DNA from: Clostridiales bacterium Firm_14
GTDB lineage: Bacteria > Bacillota > Clostridia > Saccharofermentanales > Saccharofermentanaceae
NCBI GenBank assembly: GCA_001604135.1
Contig: LVAT01000045.1
Coordinates: 62,001-126,000, forward strand
Direction of reading: 5' to 3'
DNA length: 64,000 nt
Of this stretch, positions 6,733 through 15,659 are shown in pieces. The notes below the pieces were generated by a model. The model had not been told where the DNA came from. It did no database searches and worked only from the letters and a program-made list of their open reading frames with translations. A program made the translations under genes and the position numbers. Every line of letters begins with the position of its first letter. Position 1 is the first letter of the stretch.

Positions 6733-9117
6733 TTATTTACGTTCGTCTAAAACTTTTTGGACTCTGTTCTGAGCTACCTTTATTACTGAGTCCAGATCCT
6801 TCTGGCCTAAGAAATATGCAGGCATCTCTTCGATCAGGATAATGCTTATCTCAGAATCTGCGGAATCGTTATGAGAGCAGCTCAGGATTATCTTTTCGAG
6901 GTCATCAATGCTTTTGTCGGGTACAGTTATACGGTATGCATCATAGAACTGATCGTTATTAGCGTAATAAAACCTCTCACTGTTAGTATACTCGAGTGCT
7001 GCGGCAGCTGATTTCTTGAATGCTTCGCGGCTAAGTACGAAATATCCGTCCGTTGCTATCTTATCCTGCATCTCAACGCTCATGAAGAGCTTTACAAATT
7101 CACCGCACGCTTCAACATCCAGGGCATTGGCGGAAACTGCAACTGAAGTATTAGCGGAAACCGAAGGACCGCGGCCATCTGTTGACGGTATACCGAGGAA
7201 ACGGTTTGCATTTCCGAATAAAACGGAATAATAGAGATAGTCTTTAGGACCATAGCAGGTAGTGTAGTTTGTTCCAATCTCAATGAACTCATCTTCAGTT
7301 AAGTCATTTTCCTCAGCAGATCTCTGATGTACATTGTCATTAACGAATCTTGCAAGTTCGGCAAACTCGGGACATGTGAAATCAGCATTGCCGTTAACGA
7401 TGAACTTATCGTGCATGGCGTTGAAGAGCATGGCAAAGTAGAATGTCTGGCCATTTACGAGGACATCATTACCGTTAAGTTTTTCGTTTAAGAATTTCTC
7501 ATATTCGGCAGTTGTAAAACCTATTCCCGATGAAACATTGAAATCATGTTTTGTCTGGATGCCGTTTATGGTGAAATCAATAGGCAGATTATAGAGTTTT
7601 CCGTCAACTTTAAAAGCATCGAGGACATTTGTGAAATACTTAGACTGATCCAAAGTTCCGATATACGGTGTCAGATCAGCAAGATACTTGCCGCCGTTAA
7701 GCTGATTAAGGTATGCCGTATTAATAAGAATGTCCGGACCGTCACCGTTTACGATATCTGCAGCAAGCTGTGAGCTTTGTCTGGTATTGATATTAAGCCT
7801 GGCCATGGTGCTCTCGTCCATGCTTGTTGCTTCCATTGCTTCTGCTTCAGACTGATCGTAACGGTATGTGTACTCGATAAAGTATTTTCCGTTTGTATCG
7901 TTGAATTCTGCAACAACATCACCTACGTACTGAGAGATATAATTACTTCCGGCATATAATTCCAAGACGGTCTTGCCTTCATGAGGATTCTTGCCGGCCT
8001 TTGTAAACCGGAACACTTCGATGCTCTTAAGCACAGGATCATCGTTAAACTGTCCGAATGCACCAGGACGCAGTACATAAACAAAACTGTCTCCATTAAC
8101 ATCGATCAAGTTCAGATCAGCGAACAGATCCCTATTGATTCCGCAGTTGTTGTAATTGAAGAGTTCATCCAATCTTTTTGCCGCAAAGTTGACCTTATAG
8201 ATACCGGTCTTTGTACCGCAGTAAAAACTGCCGTCAGAACCGACCAATTCTAATGTGTGCGTGTTTTCAAATATCCAGATGTAATCCTTTGAATCGGCTC
8301 TTGTTATTGTTAGTGATCTTAGATCGAGTTTATAAAAGCTTAATTCTGAATCAGTCGTTGCGCTGATGAGCGCGGTGGATTCATTCTCGAGAACTATAAA
8401 GTTAATGTAGTCTATGTAGTGCCTGTCTTCTTTAAGTTCAACGACATTAGTATTACCGTCAGGCGCAGTTACACTGAGATAATAACCGGAAGTCTCCGTG
8501 ATCTCGACAAAGAAGAATTTAGCCTCTATGTAATAGGTTCCCAATTTATACTTTGAGATATCAGATTCAAAATCAGGAACGTTTTCCGTTACACTGACTT
8601 CGGCACCGCTGTCAGTATTGATAGTCTTTATATAAGAGGTTGATTCAAAACAATCAGGTTCAGTTTCTACGGTGCGAGTAAAAACAATCTCTATATTTCC
8701 ATTGGAAACAGAGACTCTCTCAATAGAGTCGGTGCTTCCCAGACCTTCACGAAGATCGATATTACGAACAGGCTCGTTAGTCCCGCGGTCAATAATCGTT
8801 AAGGTATCAATGTCATAATCATGACTGTTCCAACTGATGAGATCAGCTTCGTTTACGGGAATTTCATACCGCCCGTTGGTACGTACCAGTAGTCTCTCCG
8901 CATCATAATCGAGAATTGACTGCTCAAGAACCATCAGATTCCTTGATCTGTCGACCGGCGGTTCGACGGCGAAAGAACTGCAGTCAAACCACGGCGTGTC
9001 AGAAGTGATCTTCTTACCGCTCCTTTTCTCCGATTTCTTTTTGTTGCATGCCGCGATCGGCAGCGTCATTGAAATTGCCAGCAGAGCTGACACAATTCTG
9101 ACAGCATTCTTATTCAT
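6733..9117 (-). CDS. Large lipoprotein with solute-binding-like C-terminal half (paralogue 1 of 4)
   Basis: A 794-residue exported lipoprotein. The signal peptide ends in the lipobox PIAAC with the lipid-attachment cysteine at residue 24. The start at 9117 has GGAGA upstream; the longer frame adds 18 residues before the signal. Residues ~35-380 form a beta-rich region of repeated short strands. From KTVLELYA near residue 383 onward the protein resembles family 1 extracellular solute-binding proteins, with GDGPDILI, KYLADLTPYIG and LPIDFTINGI. It ends in EEMPAYFLGQKDLDSVIKVAQ followed by RVQKVLDER, shared almost exactly with the lipoproteins at 42.8, 46.4 and 57.7 kb. No ABC transporter gene is adjacent. 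The divergent neighbour is a single-span membrane protein. Confidence 0.85.
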   Translation of the reverse strand: MNKNAVRIVSALLAISMTLPIAACNKKKSEKRSGKKITSDTPWFDCSSFAVEPPVDRSRNLMVLEQSILDYDAERLLVRTNGRYEIPVNEADLISWNSHDYDIDTLTIIDRGTNEPVRNIDLREGLGSTDSIERVSVSNGNIEIVFTRTVETEPDCFESTSYIKTINTDSGAEVSVTENVPDFESDISKYKLGTYYIEAKFFFVEITETSGYYLSVTAPDGNTNVVELKEDRHYIDYINFIVLENESTALISATTDSELSFYKLDLRSLTITRADSKDYIWIFENTHTLELVGSDGSFYCGTKTGIYKVNFAAKRLDELFNYNNCGINRDLFADLNLIDVNGDSFVYVLRPGAFGQFNDDPVLKSIEVFRFTKAGKNPHEGKTVLELYAGSNYISQYVGDVVAEFNDTNGKYFIEYTYRYDQSEAEAMEATSMDESTMARLNINTRQSSQLAADIVNGDGPDILINTAYLNQLNGGKYLADLTPYIGTLDQSKYFTNVLDAFKVDGKLYNLPIDFTINGIQTKHDFNVSSGIGFTTAEYEKFLNEKLNGNDVLVNGQTFYFAMLFNAMHDKFIVNGNADFTCPEFAELARFVNDNVHQRSAEENDLTEDEFIEIGTNYTTCYGPKDYLYYSVLFGNANRFLGIPSTDGRGPSVSANTSVAVSANALDVEACGEFVKLFMSVEMQDKIATDGYFVLSREAFKKSAAAALEYTNSERFYYANNDQFYDAYRITVPDKSIDDLEKIILSCSHNDSADSEISIILIEEMPAYFLGQKDLDSVIKVAQNRVQKVLDERK

Positions 9118-9260
9118 ATTACTTTCTCCTACAATCCCCGAAAATAGATGTCTACCGGATAATAATAACATCGGAAGGAATTGTTTTTGCGGTATTTTTG
9201 CAACATTTTACATTGTCAAAGTGTATATAAGATAAAGTTTCCGGGATCAGGGAGGAGAAC

Positions 9261-9920
9261 ATGGTAAAGAGCAACAGAAAGATAAGAACGGCTATGATCA
9301 TTGGGATCTGTGTCAGCATCGTCTCGCTGATCGTTTTGGCAATAGTTGTGCTGCAACCGTTTTTCTCTGCGAAAGGCCGGAAGTCTCAGAGCCCGGAAAC
9401 AGTCCATGAGAAGAAATACGTTTCAGAATATATCCTGGCCTGCGGTGAGAACCGGAATCTCATCGACAGGTGGAATATTGCAAAAATGAAAAAGGAAGAC
9501 GGCACGGAGTATCTGAGGATCGTCAGGATACAGGATCTGGATGATCCGATCGATTATCTGCATTTCGAAGTTTTCGACAGTTCTTCCGAAGCCGAAAACG
9601 CATACAGAAAACTGTATGAGCAATATAAAGGATACGATTCCGGGTTCGTGAGCTGTGACGGATATTTCAAATCCTATGATCCGTATGTTGATGACGCGGT
9701 GGTCTATGAGATGGTCTATCTGAAGGACAATATCATTATCTTTGCTGAGCTTTCCATCGAGAGCTGTTATGTGGAAATGGAATCCACAACTGCTCCCGGT
9801 GAGACAGAAAAGCGTGAACCGCCTGATGTCAAATACGACAGAGCAAGACTGGAAAAATACATCATCGACAATTCAGATATGATCAAGGAAATCGTTCTTG
9901 AACACCTGCTCAAGTATTAA
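9261..9920 (+). CDS. Membrane-anchored protein with extracytoplasmic domain, unknown function
   Basis: A 219-residue protein with a basic N-terminus, one transmembrane helix at about residues 10-33, and a ~185-residue domain outside the membrane. I recognise no family. GGAGGAGAAC precedes the ATG. It is divergent from the paralogous lipoprotein and its stop overlaps the convergent MutS-like gene by four bases. Its layout (one helix plus outer domain next to a large lipoprotein) resembles the anti-sigma-like protein at 45.7 kb, but no sequence similarity is evident by eye. Confidence 0.7.
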   Translation: MVKSNRKIRTAMIIGICVSIVSLIVLAIVVLQPFFSAKGRKSQSPETVHEKKYVSEYILACGENRNLIDRWNIAKMKKEDGTEYLRIVRIQDLDDPIDYLHFEVFDSSSEAENAYRKLYEQYKGYDSGFVSCDGYFKSYDPYVDDAVVYEMVYLKDNIIIFAELSIESCYVEMESTTAPGETEKREPPDVKYDRARLEKYIIDNSDMIKEIVLEHLLKY

Positions 9921-11473
9921 GATTCCTTATTCTTCATCTGCTCGTATGTGATGCCGTACTTAAGGGCTATATCCCTTGCATAAGAGCAGCAGTCAGGTTC
10001 GGCACGCTTTAACATGAACGTATTCTTATCGTCTTTGCGCTCCATTATGATGCTGATGATGTCTCCCTGACCGTTCCATTTGTTCATCTCGGGAATATCC
10101 TTTGCGAGATCGTGAAGATGCGTGTTGAAGATGACGTAAGTGCCTTTCTCTTTAAGGACTCTTATGAGGTCCCTGGCAAGGTAAACACCGTCTGAAGATG
10201 ATGTTGTCGAATAAGTCTCATTGAAAAGAATGAGAGTGTTTTCATCAGACTGGCTTACGATGTCCTTGACCCTTACTGCTTCTTCACCAAGACGTCCGTA
10301 ATTGATCGTAAGATTCTCGTCTATCGGGAAGTGGGAAAGGATATTCTTAAAAGGCATTCCGGTAAAAGAATCCGCAGCAACGAACAGTCCGTGTGAAGCC
10401 ATAACGGAAGCGATTCCTATGGCCTGTTCTATAATCGTCTTACCGCCTCTGTTAGGGCCTGTGAGGATAAATATACGCTCGTCTTCTTTGAAGGAGAAAT
10501 CATTTTTTACGATGTCCTGCACACCTTCGATCGCAAGCCTTAAATTGTATAATCCCTTGATATCGAATCTTACTTTCTCATCGATGGCAGGGAAGCAGAT
10601 GTCATACCCCTTGTCCTTAAGGTTTCTGCCGAATCTGGCCATTGCAAGATAGAACGTCAGGCCTTCATACATTCCTGTGAGCTCTTTGGTATCGCAATCA
10701 GCATATTTGGTGAATGTCTTCTGTATATCGCTGAAGTGCTTCTTTAAGTGCTTCTGGAGCTTCGGAGCTATAGCCTGGAGAAGCGGATCAGGAGCTCTTC
10801 CGAGCTTGGTTCCCGTCTCGAAAGGTGAGATCAGGTTCATTGCGGTGAGCCTTTCAATAACACCATATTTAGAAACCAGTTTATGGGGAACGAATTCTAT
10901 CGCTGCGACACTCTCAATATTGAAATCAGTCGTGAAGTTAACAGCAACATAGGCTGCCTGCACGCCGCCGAGATCGTTCTTCATGTCTTCAAGATCCTTC
11001 TTCAATGCGGAGAAGTCTTCCGAGTTTACGGTCTTATCAAGATCTTCGCGAAGTCTTGTCAGTCCTTCGGATTTTATCTCATGTTCATGGAGGCAGGTTG
11101 CGAGCTTCTCGGTAACGTTAGTAAAAACCATCTGTTCTCTGATGTCTTCCAAAAGGTTATAGAGATTGGTCTCATTTCTCCTCATCTGCTTATAGCTTCC
11201 GCCATAGTATTTGAGTGCCATGATGTCGTGGGAGCAATCGCTGATCTTATCGCACAGTTCTTTATTACCGATAAGATCCTGAACAATACTGCTCCTGAAT
11301 CTTATGTCATCAGGTTCGGAAGGTATCTGCGAGAATATCTTCATTACGATCTCACGGTCTTCCTTCATGGAACACGCGTAAGCAACGATGTCTTCCAGTG
11401 CCAGATCCTTAATTGTTTCCTTCGGTAATGCTATTGTCTTCTTTGAAGAACCCTGCGAAAAGAGTATGTCCAT
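9917..11473 (-). CDS. MutS-like ATPase domain protein (paralogue 1)
   Basis: A 518-residue protein with a MutS-type C-terminal ATPase. The Walker A is TGPNRGGKT near residue 340. The Walker B region near 415 reads TLILFNETYSTTSSSDG, aligning with MutS LLDExGxGTSxxDG but with Asn in place of the usual Asp. The His-containing switch (FNTHLHDL) follows. The N-terminal ~300 residues are mainly helical and correspond to MutS core/lever-like regions; the mismatch-recognition domain is absent. Function in classical mismatch repair is therefore unlikely. It aligns throughout with the 570-residue protein at 25.9 kb, including the start chosen here at 11473 rather than 11530. The ribosome binding site (GGGGA) is moderate. 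Confidence 0.8.
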   Translation of the reverse strand: MDILFSQGSSKKTIALPKETIKDLALEDIVAYACSMKEDREIVMKIFSQIPSEPDDIRFRSSIVQDLIGNKELCDKISDCSHDIMALKYYGGSYKQMRRNETNLYNLLEDIREQMVFTNVTEKLATCLHEHEIKSEGLTRLREDLDKTVNSEDFSALKKDLEDMKNDLGGVQAAYVAVNFTTDFNIESVAAIEFVPHKLVSKYGVIERLTAMNLISPFETGTKLGRAPDPLLQAIAPKLQKHLKKHFSDIQKTFTKYADCDTKELTGMYEGLTFYLAMARFGRNLKDKGYDICFPAIDEKVRFDIKGLYNLRLAIEGVQDIVKNDFSFKEDERIFILTGPNRGGKTIIEQAIGIASVMASHGLFVAADSFTGMPFKNILSHFPIDENLTINYGRLGEEAVRVKDIVSQSDENTLILFNETYSTTSSSDGVYLARDLIRVLKEKGTYVIFNTHLHDLAKDIPEMNKWNGQGDIISIIMERKDDKNTFMLKRAEPDCCSYARDIALKYGITYEQMKNKES

Positions 11474-11622
11474 GATTCTGTTTCCCCATAAATGCAAACA
11501 AGTCTTAAACCAACTTTTATATTCTATCATTATCGTAGGTTGTTTTGTGTAGCGGTTAGCCCTTCATGTTATAATCGTATCGGTATGTCGGATTTGCTGA
11601 TGCATTCAATGGGGAGTTTATT

Positions 11623-12102
11623 ATGAATCCATATCACATTCTGGAATTGGCATTTGTAGGGGCAGCAGTCATCTGCATAATTATCGGCGTAAGCGGCAAG
11701 TCAAGAAAGAAAAGGGCCGAAGATAATTTCGTTGCGCAGTTTAAGCAGCAGCACCCGTTCGTCGATGCTGCCGCAGGCGTTATGGTCACAGACTATGAAG
11801 AAGTCGTTGTTAACCGCGACACCGTTTTTAAGCTCTGGAAGGTAAGGGATATCGCTTATGTTAATGTTGATTCTTCGCTTAACAGAGTCAGTCAGCCTCA
11901 GAGATATTTCACATTCCTTGATGCGGACAAAAACGTTATTGAAGGCGAGCTGTTTGCGCCTCCCGGAGCCGCTGTCGAGAACTACCAGAACAGCAATCAC
12001 ATCGGCGTCGTCGGTGATAATCAGGTGCGCGATGTCTTAGAGCTTCTGAAGAGACACAATACTTATATCAAGCTCATGAAGGATGGCGTAGTGCAGGTGT
12101 GA
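11623..12102 (+). CDS. Hypothetical membrane-anchored protein
   Basis: A 159-residue protein with one N-terminal transmembrane helix (about residues 7-24), a short basic segment, then a ~130-residue domain that could face the cytoplasm. I recognise no family. TATAAT at 11570-11575 may be its -10 element and GGGGAG precedes the ATG. Its stop codon overlaps the GTG start of the next gene, so the pair is translationally coupled. Confidence 0.65.
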   Translation: MNPYHILELAFVGAAVICIIIGVSGKSRKKRAEDNFVAQFKQQHPFVDAAAGVMVTDYEEVVVNRDTVFKLWKVRDIAYVNVDSSLNRVSQPQRYFTFLDADKNVIEGELFAPPGAAVENYQNSNHIGVVGDNQVRDVLELLKRHNTYIKLMKDGVVQV

Positions 12103-12731
12103 AGATTGCGGTAATACAGGCAAGCTCCCAGTCACAGAAAAACGGACTGATATACGGCACTGTTAAGAAATACGCATCTGATTACGAAGTGATCAACTTC
12201 GGGTGCTTTGGCAATGAAGAGCAGAAATTCAGTTATATAGAGATATCTATATTGGTTGGAATCCTCTTATCCTGCAAGGCTGTCGATTTTGTTGTTACCG
12301 GATGTTCGTCCGGGCAGGGCATGATGCTCGCCTGCAATAACATGCCGGGTGTGCTTTGCGGATATATTCCGACACCGATGGATGCCTATCTTTTCGCGCA
12401 GATAAATGACGGCAATGCAGTGTCGCTCCCGTTGGGCGAAGAGTACACCTGGGCAGGTGAGGAGAATCTCGATAAGACTATTGCAAAGCTTTTCTCAGAG
12501 CCCTTCGGACAGGGTTTTCCGAAGAGCGAAGCAGAGAGGAAACTCGAAGATACCAAGCTTCTTAAGAGCATCAGGAATTCTTCGCAGGTAAAGATGACAG
12601 ACCTCTTAAAAACCTTAGAAAAACCTCTTTTAGATAAAGTATTATCCAAAAAGGATGTTGTAGAATACGTCCTGGAAAACGGCAAAGACGAAGATTTGTC
12701 TTTGCTGATAACTGAATTAAAGAAGGGATAG
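12099..12731 (+). CDS. RpiB/LacA/LacB-type sugar-phosphate isomerase family protein
   Basis: A 210-residue protein starting with GTG inside the stop of the preceding gene. The central part TGCSSGQGMMLACNNMPGV followed by TPMDAYLFAQINDGNAVSLPLG matches the RpiB/LacAB fold, in which this region binds the phosphate and carries the catalytic Cys (here C in TGCSSG). RpiB enzymes interconvert ribose 5-phosphate and ribulose 5-phosphate, and LacAB handles galactose 6-phosphate. The C-terminal ~60 residues are an extra helical segment not usual in RpiB (~150 residues). The real substrate is unclear, and the neighbours give no pathway. Confidence 0.65.
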   Translation: MKIAVIQASSQSQKNGLIYGTVKKYASDYEVINFGCFGNEEQKFSYIEISILVGILLSCKAVDFVVTGCSSGQGMMLACNNMPGVLCGYIPTPMDAYLFAQINDGNAVSLPLGEEYTWAGEENLDKTIAKLFSEPFGQGFPKSEAERKLEDTKLLKSIRNSSQVKMTDLLKTLEKPLLDKVLSKKDVVEYVLENGKDEDLSLLITELKKG

Positions 12732-12734
12732 CTC

Positions 12735-13352
12735 ATGGAAGTTCAAACAGGAAAGATAATCAGTGCGCAGAAGGAACCTACGCACTTTATGTTAGCGGCA
12801 AAGATAGTGATCTTAGTTGCTACAGTTGTTCTCTATGTGATGCAGATGCTGATCGCAGTTCCGATCTTTGGAACCTTTGTTATGCAGCAGAACTGGGGCG
12901 AGCTTGACAATACACGCCTCTCGGCTGTGGGCATACTGCTGGCTGTAGCGTTAGTATTGGATCTCGTTTCATTCGTACTCGCGATCATCGGATCTGCAAA
13001 GCAGGAAGATCCTAAGACAGGTATGACGATCCTGATCAAGGCTCTCTTTATTCCGTTCTTTCTGATCAACATCACGCTCTATGTATTATCATTTTTGGGA
13101 ATGTTAAATCCGTTCCTTATGTGGGCGATCCCGCTAGTTATGGTCATCGGTGTCTGCCTGACATATGCTTATATGTTCATGTCGAGCTGGCCTGACATCA
13201 TCTACATGATCATCTATCTGATCAAGAATAAAAGACGCCCAAAAACCGGTATGGTTCTGGGCCTCATCTTCGAATTCTTTTTTGTGCTTGATCTCATAGG
13301 TGCTATTCTTGTACACAGGGCATATAAGAAGAGCCTTGAAGAGACAGTCTGA
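12735..13352 (+). CDS. Hypothetical polytopic membrane protein
   Basis: A 205-residue protein with four clear hydrophobic segments (about residues 20-45, 62-85, 100-125 and 128-150) and a fifth near 172-192. I recognise no family. AAGGGA precedes the ATG; the gap to the upstream isomerase gene is three bases, so it is probably in the same operon. Its stop directly abuts the stop of the convergent rrf2 gene. Confidence 0.6.
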   Translation: MEVQTGKIISAQKEPTHFMLAAKIVILVATVVLYVMQMLIAVPIFGTFVMQQNWGELDNTRLSAVGILLAVALVLDLVSFVLAIIGSAKQEDPKTGMTILIKALFIPFFLINITLYVLSFLGMLNPFLMWAIPLVMVIGVCLTYAYMFMSSWPDIIYMIIYLIKNKRRPKTGMVLGLIFEFFFVLDLIGAILVHRAYKKSLEETV

Positions 13353-13748
13353 TCAGAGAAGATCGCTTAATTTCTTACCATACAGATAATCGTGAACGAT
13401 ACCGTCGAACTCTTTCCACATGGGAAGAGTCTCGCATTTTTTGCGCCTCGGACAGTCGTAATTCTTGTCAGCAAGACATGCTACGGAACAGATCGTTCCC
13501 TCGAGAAGCGTGAGTATCTCGCCGACGGTATATTTCTCAGGCTTTTTTACGAGCTTATATCCGCCTCCTTTGCCGCTTAAGCCCTTGATGAGGCCGCCTT
13601 CGACCATCTGCTTTACGATTATCTCCAGATATTTCTTGGAGATCTCCTGGCGCTCTGCTATATCCTTGAGCGGAATATAACTGCCGTCGTCGTTCTGGGC
13701 CAGGTCTATCATTACGCGCAGACCGTATCTTCCTTTGGTTGAGATCAT
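13353..13748 (-). CDS. Rrf2-family transcriptional regulator (IscR/CymR-like)
   Basis: A 131-residue winged-helix repressor. The start at 13748 gives the classic Rrf2 N-terminus MISTKGRYGLRVM; a longer frame adds ten unlikely residues. The dimerisation region carries four cysteines, C87, C91, C99 and C105, a pattern compatible with an Fe-S cluster as in IscR/NsrR, or with direct thiol sensing. The gene is divergent from iscS-iscU and followed by a long run of cysteine and methionine genes. A box ACCTATT-N5-AGTAGGT (13777-13795) overlaps its own -10 (TATAAT on the minus strand, 13781-13786), and the same box recurs at three promoters of that run. It is thus the likely master regulator of the sulfur cluster. 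Whether it senses Fe-S status or cysteine is open. Confidence 0.88.
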   Translation of the reverse strand: MISTKGRYGLRVMIDLAQNDDGSYIPLKDIAERQEISKKYLEIIVKQMVEGGLIKGLSGKGGGYKLVKKPEKYTVGEILTLLEGTICSVACLADKNYDCPRRKKCETLPMWKEFDGIVHDYLYGKKLSDLL

Positions 13749-13776
13749 ATCCTTACACCCCGTTCCTGATATTTTC

Positions 13777-13795
13777 ACCTATTATAACAGTAGGT
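13777..13795 (-). promoter_or_regulatory. Rrf2 box 1 (autoregulatory)
   Basis: ACCTATT-ATAAC-AGTAGGT, a 7-5-7 inverted repeat, overlaps the complement of TATAAT (13781-13786) that is the -10 of the rrf2 gene. It is the same geometry and nearly the same arms as the boxes at 13819, 15473 and 21556. Confidence 0.75.
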
Positions 13796-13818
13796 AATAG
13801 GGCAAATCAATACAATAA

Positions 13819-13852
13819 ACCTATTGACATAGTAGGAAATAGGTATTACCAT
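13819..13852 (+). promoter_or_regulatory. Rrf2 box 2 with iscS promoter
   Basis: ACCTATT-GACAT-AGTAGGA (13819-13837) contains the -35 TTGACA (13824-13829). A weak -10 TACCAT lies 17 bases on (13847-13852). A further half-site AATAGGT is at 13838-13844. The iscS start follows 33 bases downstream. Confidence 0.72.
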
Positions 13853-13885
13853 ATCGCAAGACATGTACAAGAGAGGAGAATCAAC

Positions 13886-15070
13886 TTGATATACGCAGAT
13901 AATGCCGCCACCACGAAGATGAGTGACGCGGCTGTTCAAACACTTACAGATCTTTTAAAGGATACTTATGGAAACCCTTCAAGCCTTTATGAATTCGGCC
14001 AGAAGGCAAAGGAAGTCTTAGAGCAGGCAAGAAGAGATGTTGCCGAAGCGATCGGCGCGCAGCCTAATGAGATCATATTCACATCGGGCGGAAGCGAAGC
14101 CGACAACCAGGCAATCCTTTCTGCAGCCAAGATGGGCGCTCTTAAGGGCAAGAAGCACATCATCTCAACTGCTTTCGAGCATCACGCAGTGCTTCATACT
14201 TTAAGAAAGCTCGAAAAGGAAGGCTACGAAGTAACCTATCTCGACGTTCATTCGAACGGCCTTGTTACTGCTTCTCAGGTTGCTGATGCGATCCGCGAGG
14301 ATACATGCCTTGTTACGATCATGTATGCAAATAACGAGATCGGCACGATCCAGCCCATCCGTGAGATCGGTGAGGTATGCAAAGCCAAGAACGTCACATT
14401 CCACACTGACGCAGTTCAGGCGGTAGGACATATCCCGGTAAATGTCGTTGACGATAATATCGACATGCTCTCTGCATCCGGCCATAAGTTCCACGGTCCG
14501 AAGGGCGTAGGTTTCCTCTATGTAAAGAAGGGAATTAAAGTTTTTAATCTTATCGAAGGCGGCGCCCAGGAAAGAAACAGAAGAGCGGGTACTGAGAACG
14601 TTCCCGGTATCGCAGCGATGGCAACAGCGCTTAAGGAATCTGTTGCAAATCTTGATTCCTACAAGGCAAAGCTCACGCCCATAAGAGATAAGATCATTAA
14701 GGGCATAGGAGAGATCCCTCATTCTGCGCTGAACGGTGATGCTGTAAGCAGAGTTCCTTCTAATATCAATTACTGCTTCGAGGGCATCGAAGGCGAGTCG
14801 CTCTTGCTCCTTCTTGACGATAAGGGTATTGCGGCATCTTCCGGAAGCGCTTGCACCTCAGGCTCGCTCGATCCCTCACATGTTCTTCTTGCTATCGGCA
14901 GGATCCACGATGTTGCCCACGGTTCGCTTCGTTTAAGCCTCGGTGAGGACATTACGGATGAAGACGCCGATTACATCATCAAGTCAGTCAGGGAAGTTGT
15001 TGAGTATTTAAGAGGCTTCTCGCCCGTATGGCGTGACCTTGTTGCAGGCAAGAAAGAATTCATTCTCTAA
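13886..15070 (+). CDS. iscS: Cysteine desulfurase (NifS/IscS family)
   Basis: A 394-residue PLP enzyme that removes sulfur from cysteine for Fe-S cluster assembly. The start is a TTG at 13886 with GAGAGGAGAA upstream, giving the family N-terminus IYADNAATT; the longer ATG frame from 13739 runs through the promoter and is artefactual. The PLP lysine is K201 in SASGHKFHGPKG, and the active-site cysteine is C323 in SSGSACTSG. The adjacent iscU-like scaffold gene (13-base gap) shows a minimal ISC operon. Placement under an Rrf2 box fits Fe-S or cysteine control. Confidence 0.95.
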   Translation: MIYADNAATTKMSDAAVQTLTDLLKDTYGNPSSLYEFGQKAKEVLEQARRDVAEAIGAQPNEIIFTSGGSEADNQAILSAAKMGALKGKKHIISTAFEHHAVLHTLRKLEKEGYEVTYLDVHSNGLVTASQVADAIREDTCLVTIMYANNEIGTIQPIREIGEVCKAKNVTFHTDAVQAVGHIPVNVVDDNIDMLSASGHKFHGPKGVGFLYVKKGIKVFNLIEGGAQERNRRAGTENVPGIAAMATALKESVANLDSYKAKLTPIRDKIIKGIGEIPHSALNGDAVSRVPSNINYCFEGIEGESLLLLLDDKGIAASSGSACTSGSLDPSHVLLAIGRIHDVAHGSLRLSLGEDITDEDADYIIKSVREVVEYLRGFSPVWRDLVAGKKEFIL

Positions 15071-15083
15071 GGGAGGTAATAAT

Positions 15084-15464
15084 ATGGCTTTATATAGTGA
15101 GAAAGTAATGGATCATTTCAGAAACCCCAGAAACGTCGGCGTGCTTGAGGACGCTAACGGAATAGGTGAAGTCGGCAACGCCAAGTGCGGCGACATCATG
15201 AAGATGTATCTGAAGATCGAAGACGATATCGTAAAGGACGTTAAGTTCGAGACATTCGGCTGCGGCAGTGCTATCGCATCAAGCTCTATGGCAACAGAGC
15301 TCATCAAGGGCAAGCCGGTATCGGAGGCAAGACAGCTCACCAACAAGGCTGTTGCAGAGGCTTTGGACGGCCTTCCGGACTACAAGATGCATTGCTCGGT
15401 CCTGGCCCAGGAAGCAATAGAATCAGCGCTCAAGGACTATGAGAGCAGACAGGAAAAGAAGTAA
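15084..15464 (+). CDS. iscU: Fe-S cluster scaffold protein IscU/NifU N-terminal type
   Basis: A 126-residue scaffold on which Fe-S clusters are built. The three conserved cysteines are C35 (KCGD), C60 (GCGSA) and C104 (HCS), and D37 is the usual cluster-release aspartate. The start at 15084 has GGGAGG eight bases upstream; the longer frame begins inside iscS. No hscA, fdx or iscA gene follows, as is common in Clostridia. Transcription probably ends or is reinitiated at the Rrf2-controlled promoter right after it. Confidence 0.95.
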   Translation: MALYSEKVMDHFRNPRNVGVLEDANGIGEVGNAKCGDIMKMYLKIEDDIVKDVKFETFGCGSAIASSSMATELIKGKPVSEARQLTNKAVAEALDGLPDYKMHCSVLAQEAIESALKDYESRQEKK

Positions 15465-15472
15465 ATTTATAA

Positions 15473-15506
15473 ACCTATTGACATAATAGGTAAGTAGGCG
15501 TAAAAT
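15473..15506 (+). promoter_or_regulatory. Rrf2 box 3 with promoter of the cysteine operon
   Basis: ACCTATT-GACAT-AATAGGT (15473-15491) is a perfect 7-5-7 inverted repeat. It overlaps TTGACA (15478-15483), followed after 17 bases by TAAAAT (15501-15506). The transcript would start near 15513 and carry the Cys-rich leader peptide. Confidence 0.85.
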
Positions 15507-15548
15507 CACTGCCATAAACAAAATCTATATCAGAAGGAGACAGTAATA

Positions 15549-15623
15549 ATGAAGTGCATGTGTTGTTGTATGTCATATAACCGGGCAATGAACTGTTGCT
15601 GTCTTAATTTGATTCGATGTTAA
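15549..15623 (+). CDS. Cys-rich leader peptide, 24 residues (attenuator)
   Basis: A short frame missed by length filters. It starts with ATG, preceded by AAGGAGA at a normal distance, and ends with TAA. Eight of 24 residues are cysteine: C3, C5-C7, C16-C18 and C24, a composition far from chance. Between the two Cys clusters the codons for Arg12-Ala13 contain CCGGGCA, complementary to the 5' arm of the downstream terminator. The peptide itself probably has no function; its translation speed would report charged tRNA-Cys levels. It lies between an Rrf2-controlled promoter and the mccB-like gene. Confidence 0.85.
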   Translation: MKCMCCCMSYNRAMNCCCLNLIRC

Positions 15624-15659
15624 TGGATCATACTGACAATCGCGTTCTTAAATGCCCGG
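15581..15659 (+). promoter_or_regulatory. Candidate antiterminator pairing of the cysteine operon
   Basis: CCGGGCA (15581-15587, inside the leader peptide frame) is the exact complement of TGCCCGG (15653-15659), which forms the 5' arm of the terminator. The two pairings exclude each other. A ribosome stalled on the first Cys cluster (15555-15569) would leave 15581-15587 free to form the antiterminator; one on the second cluster would cover it. Confidence 0.7.

Noticed and set aside
13739-13885. N-terminal extension of the cysteine desulfurase
   Set aside because: It runs through two operator boxes and the promoter, and the family N-terminus begins at the TTG at 13886, which has a good ribosome binding site.
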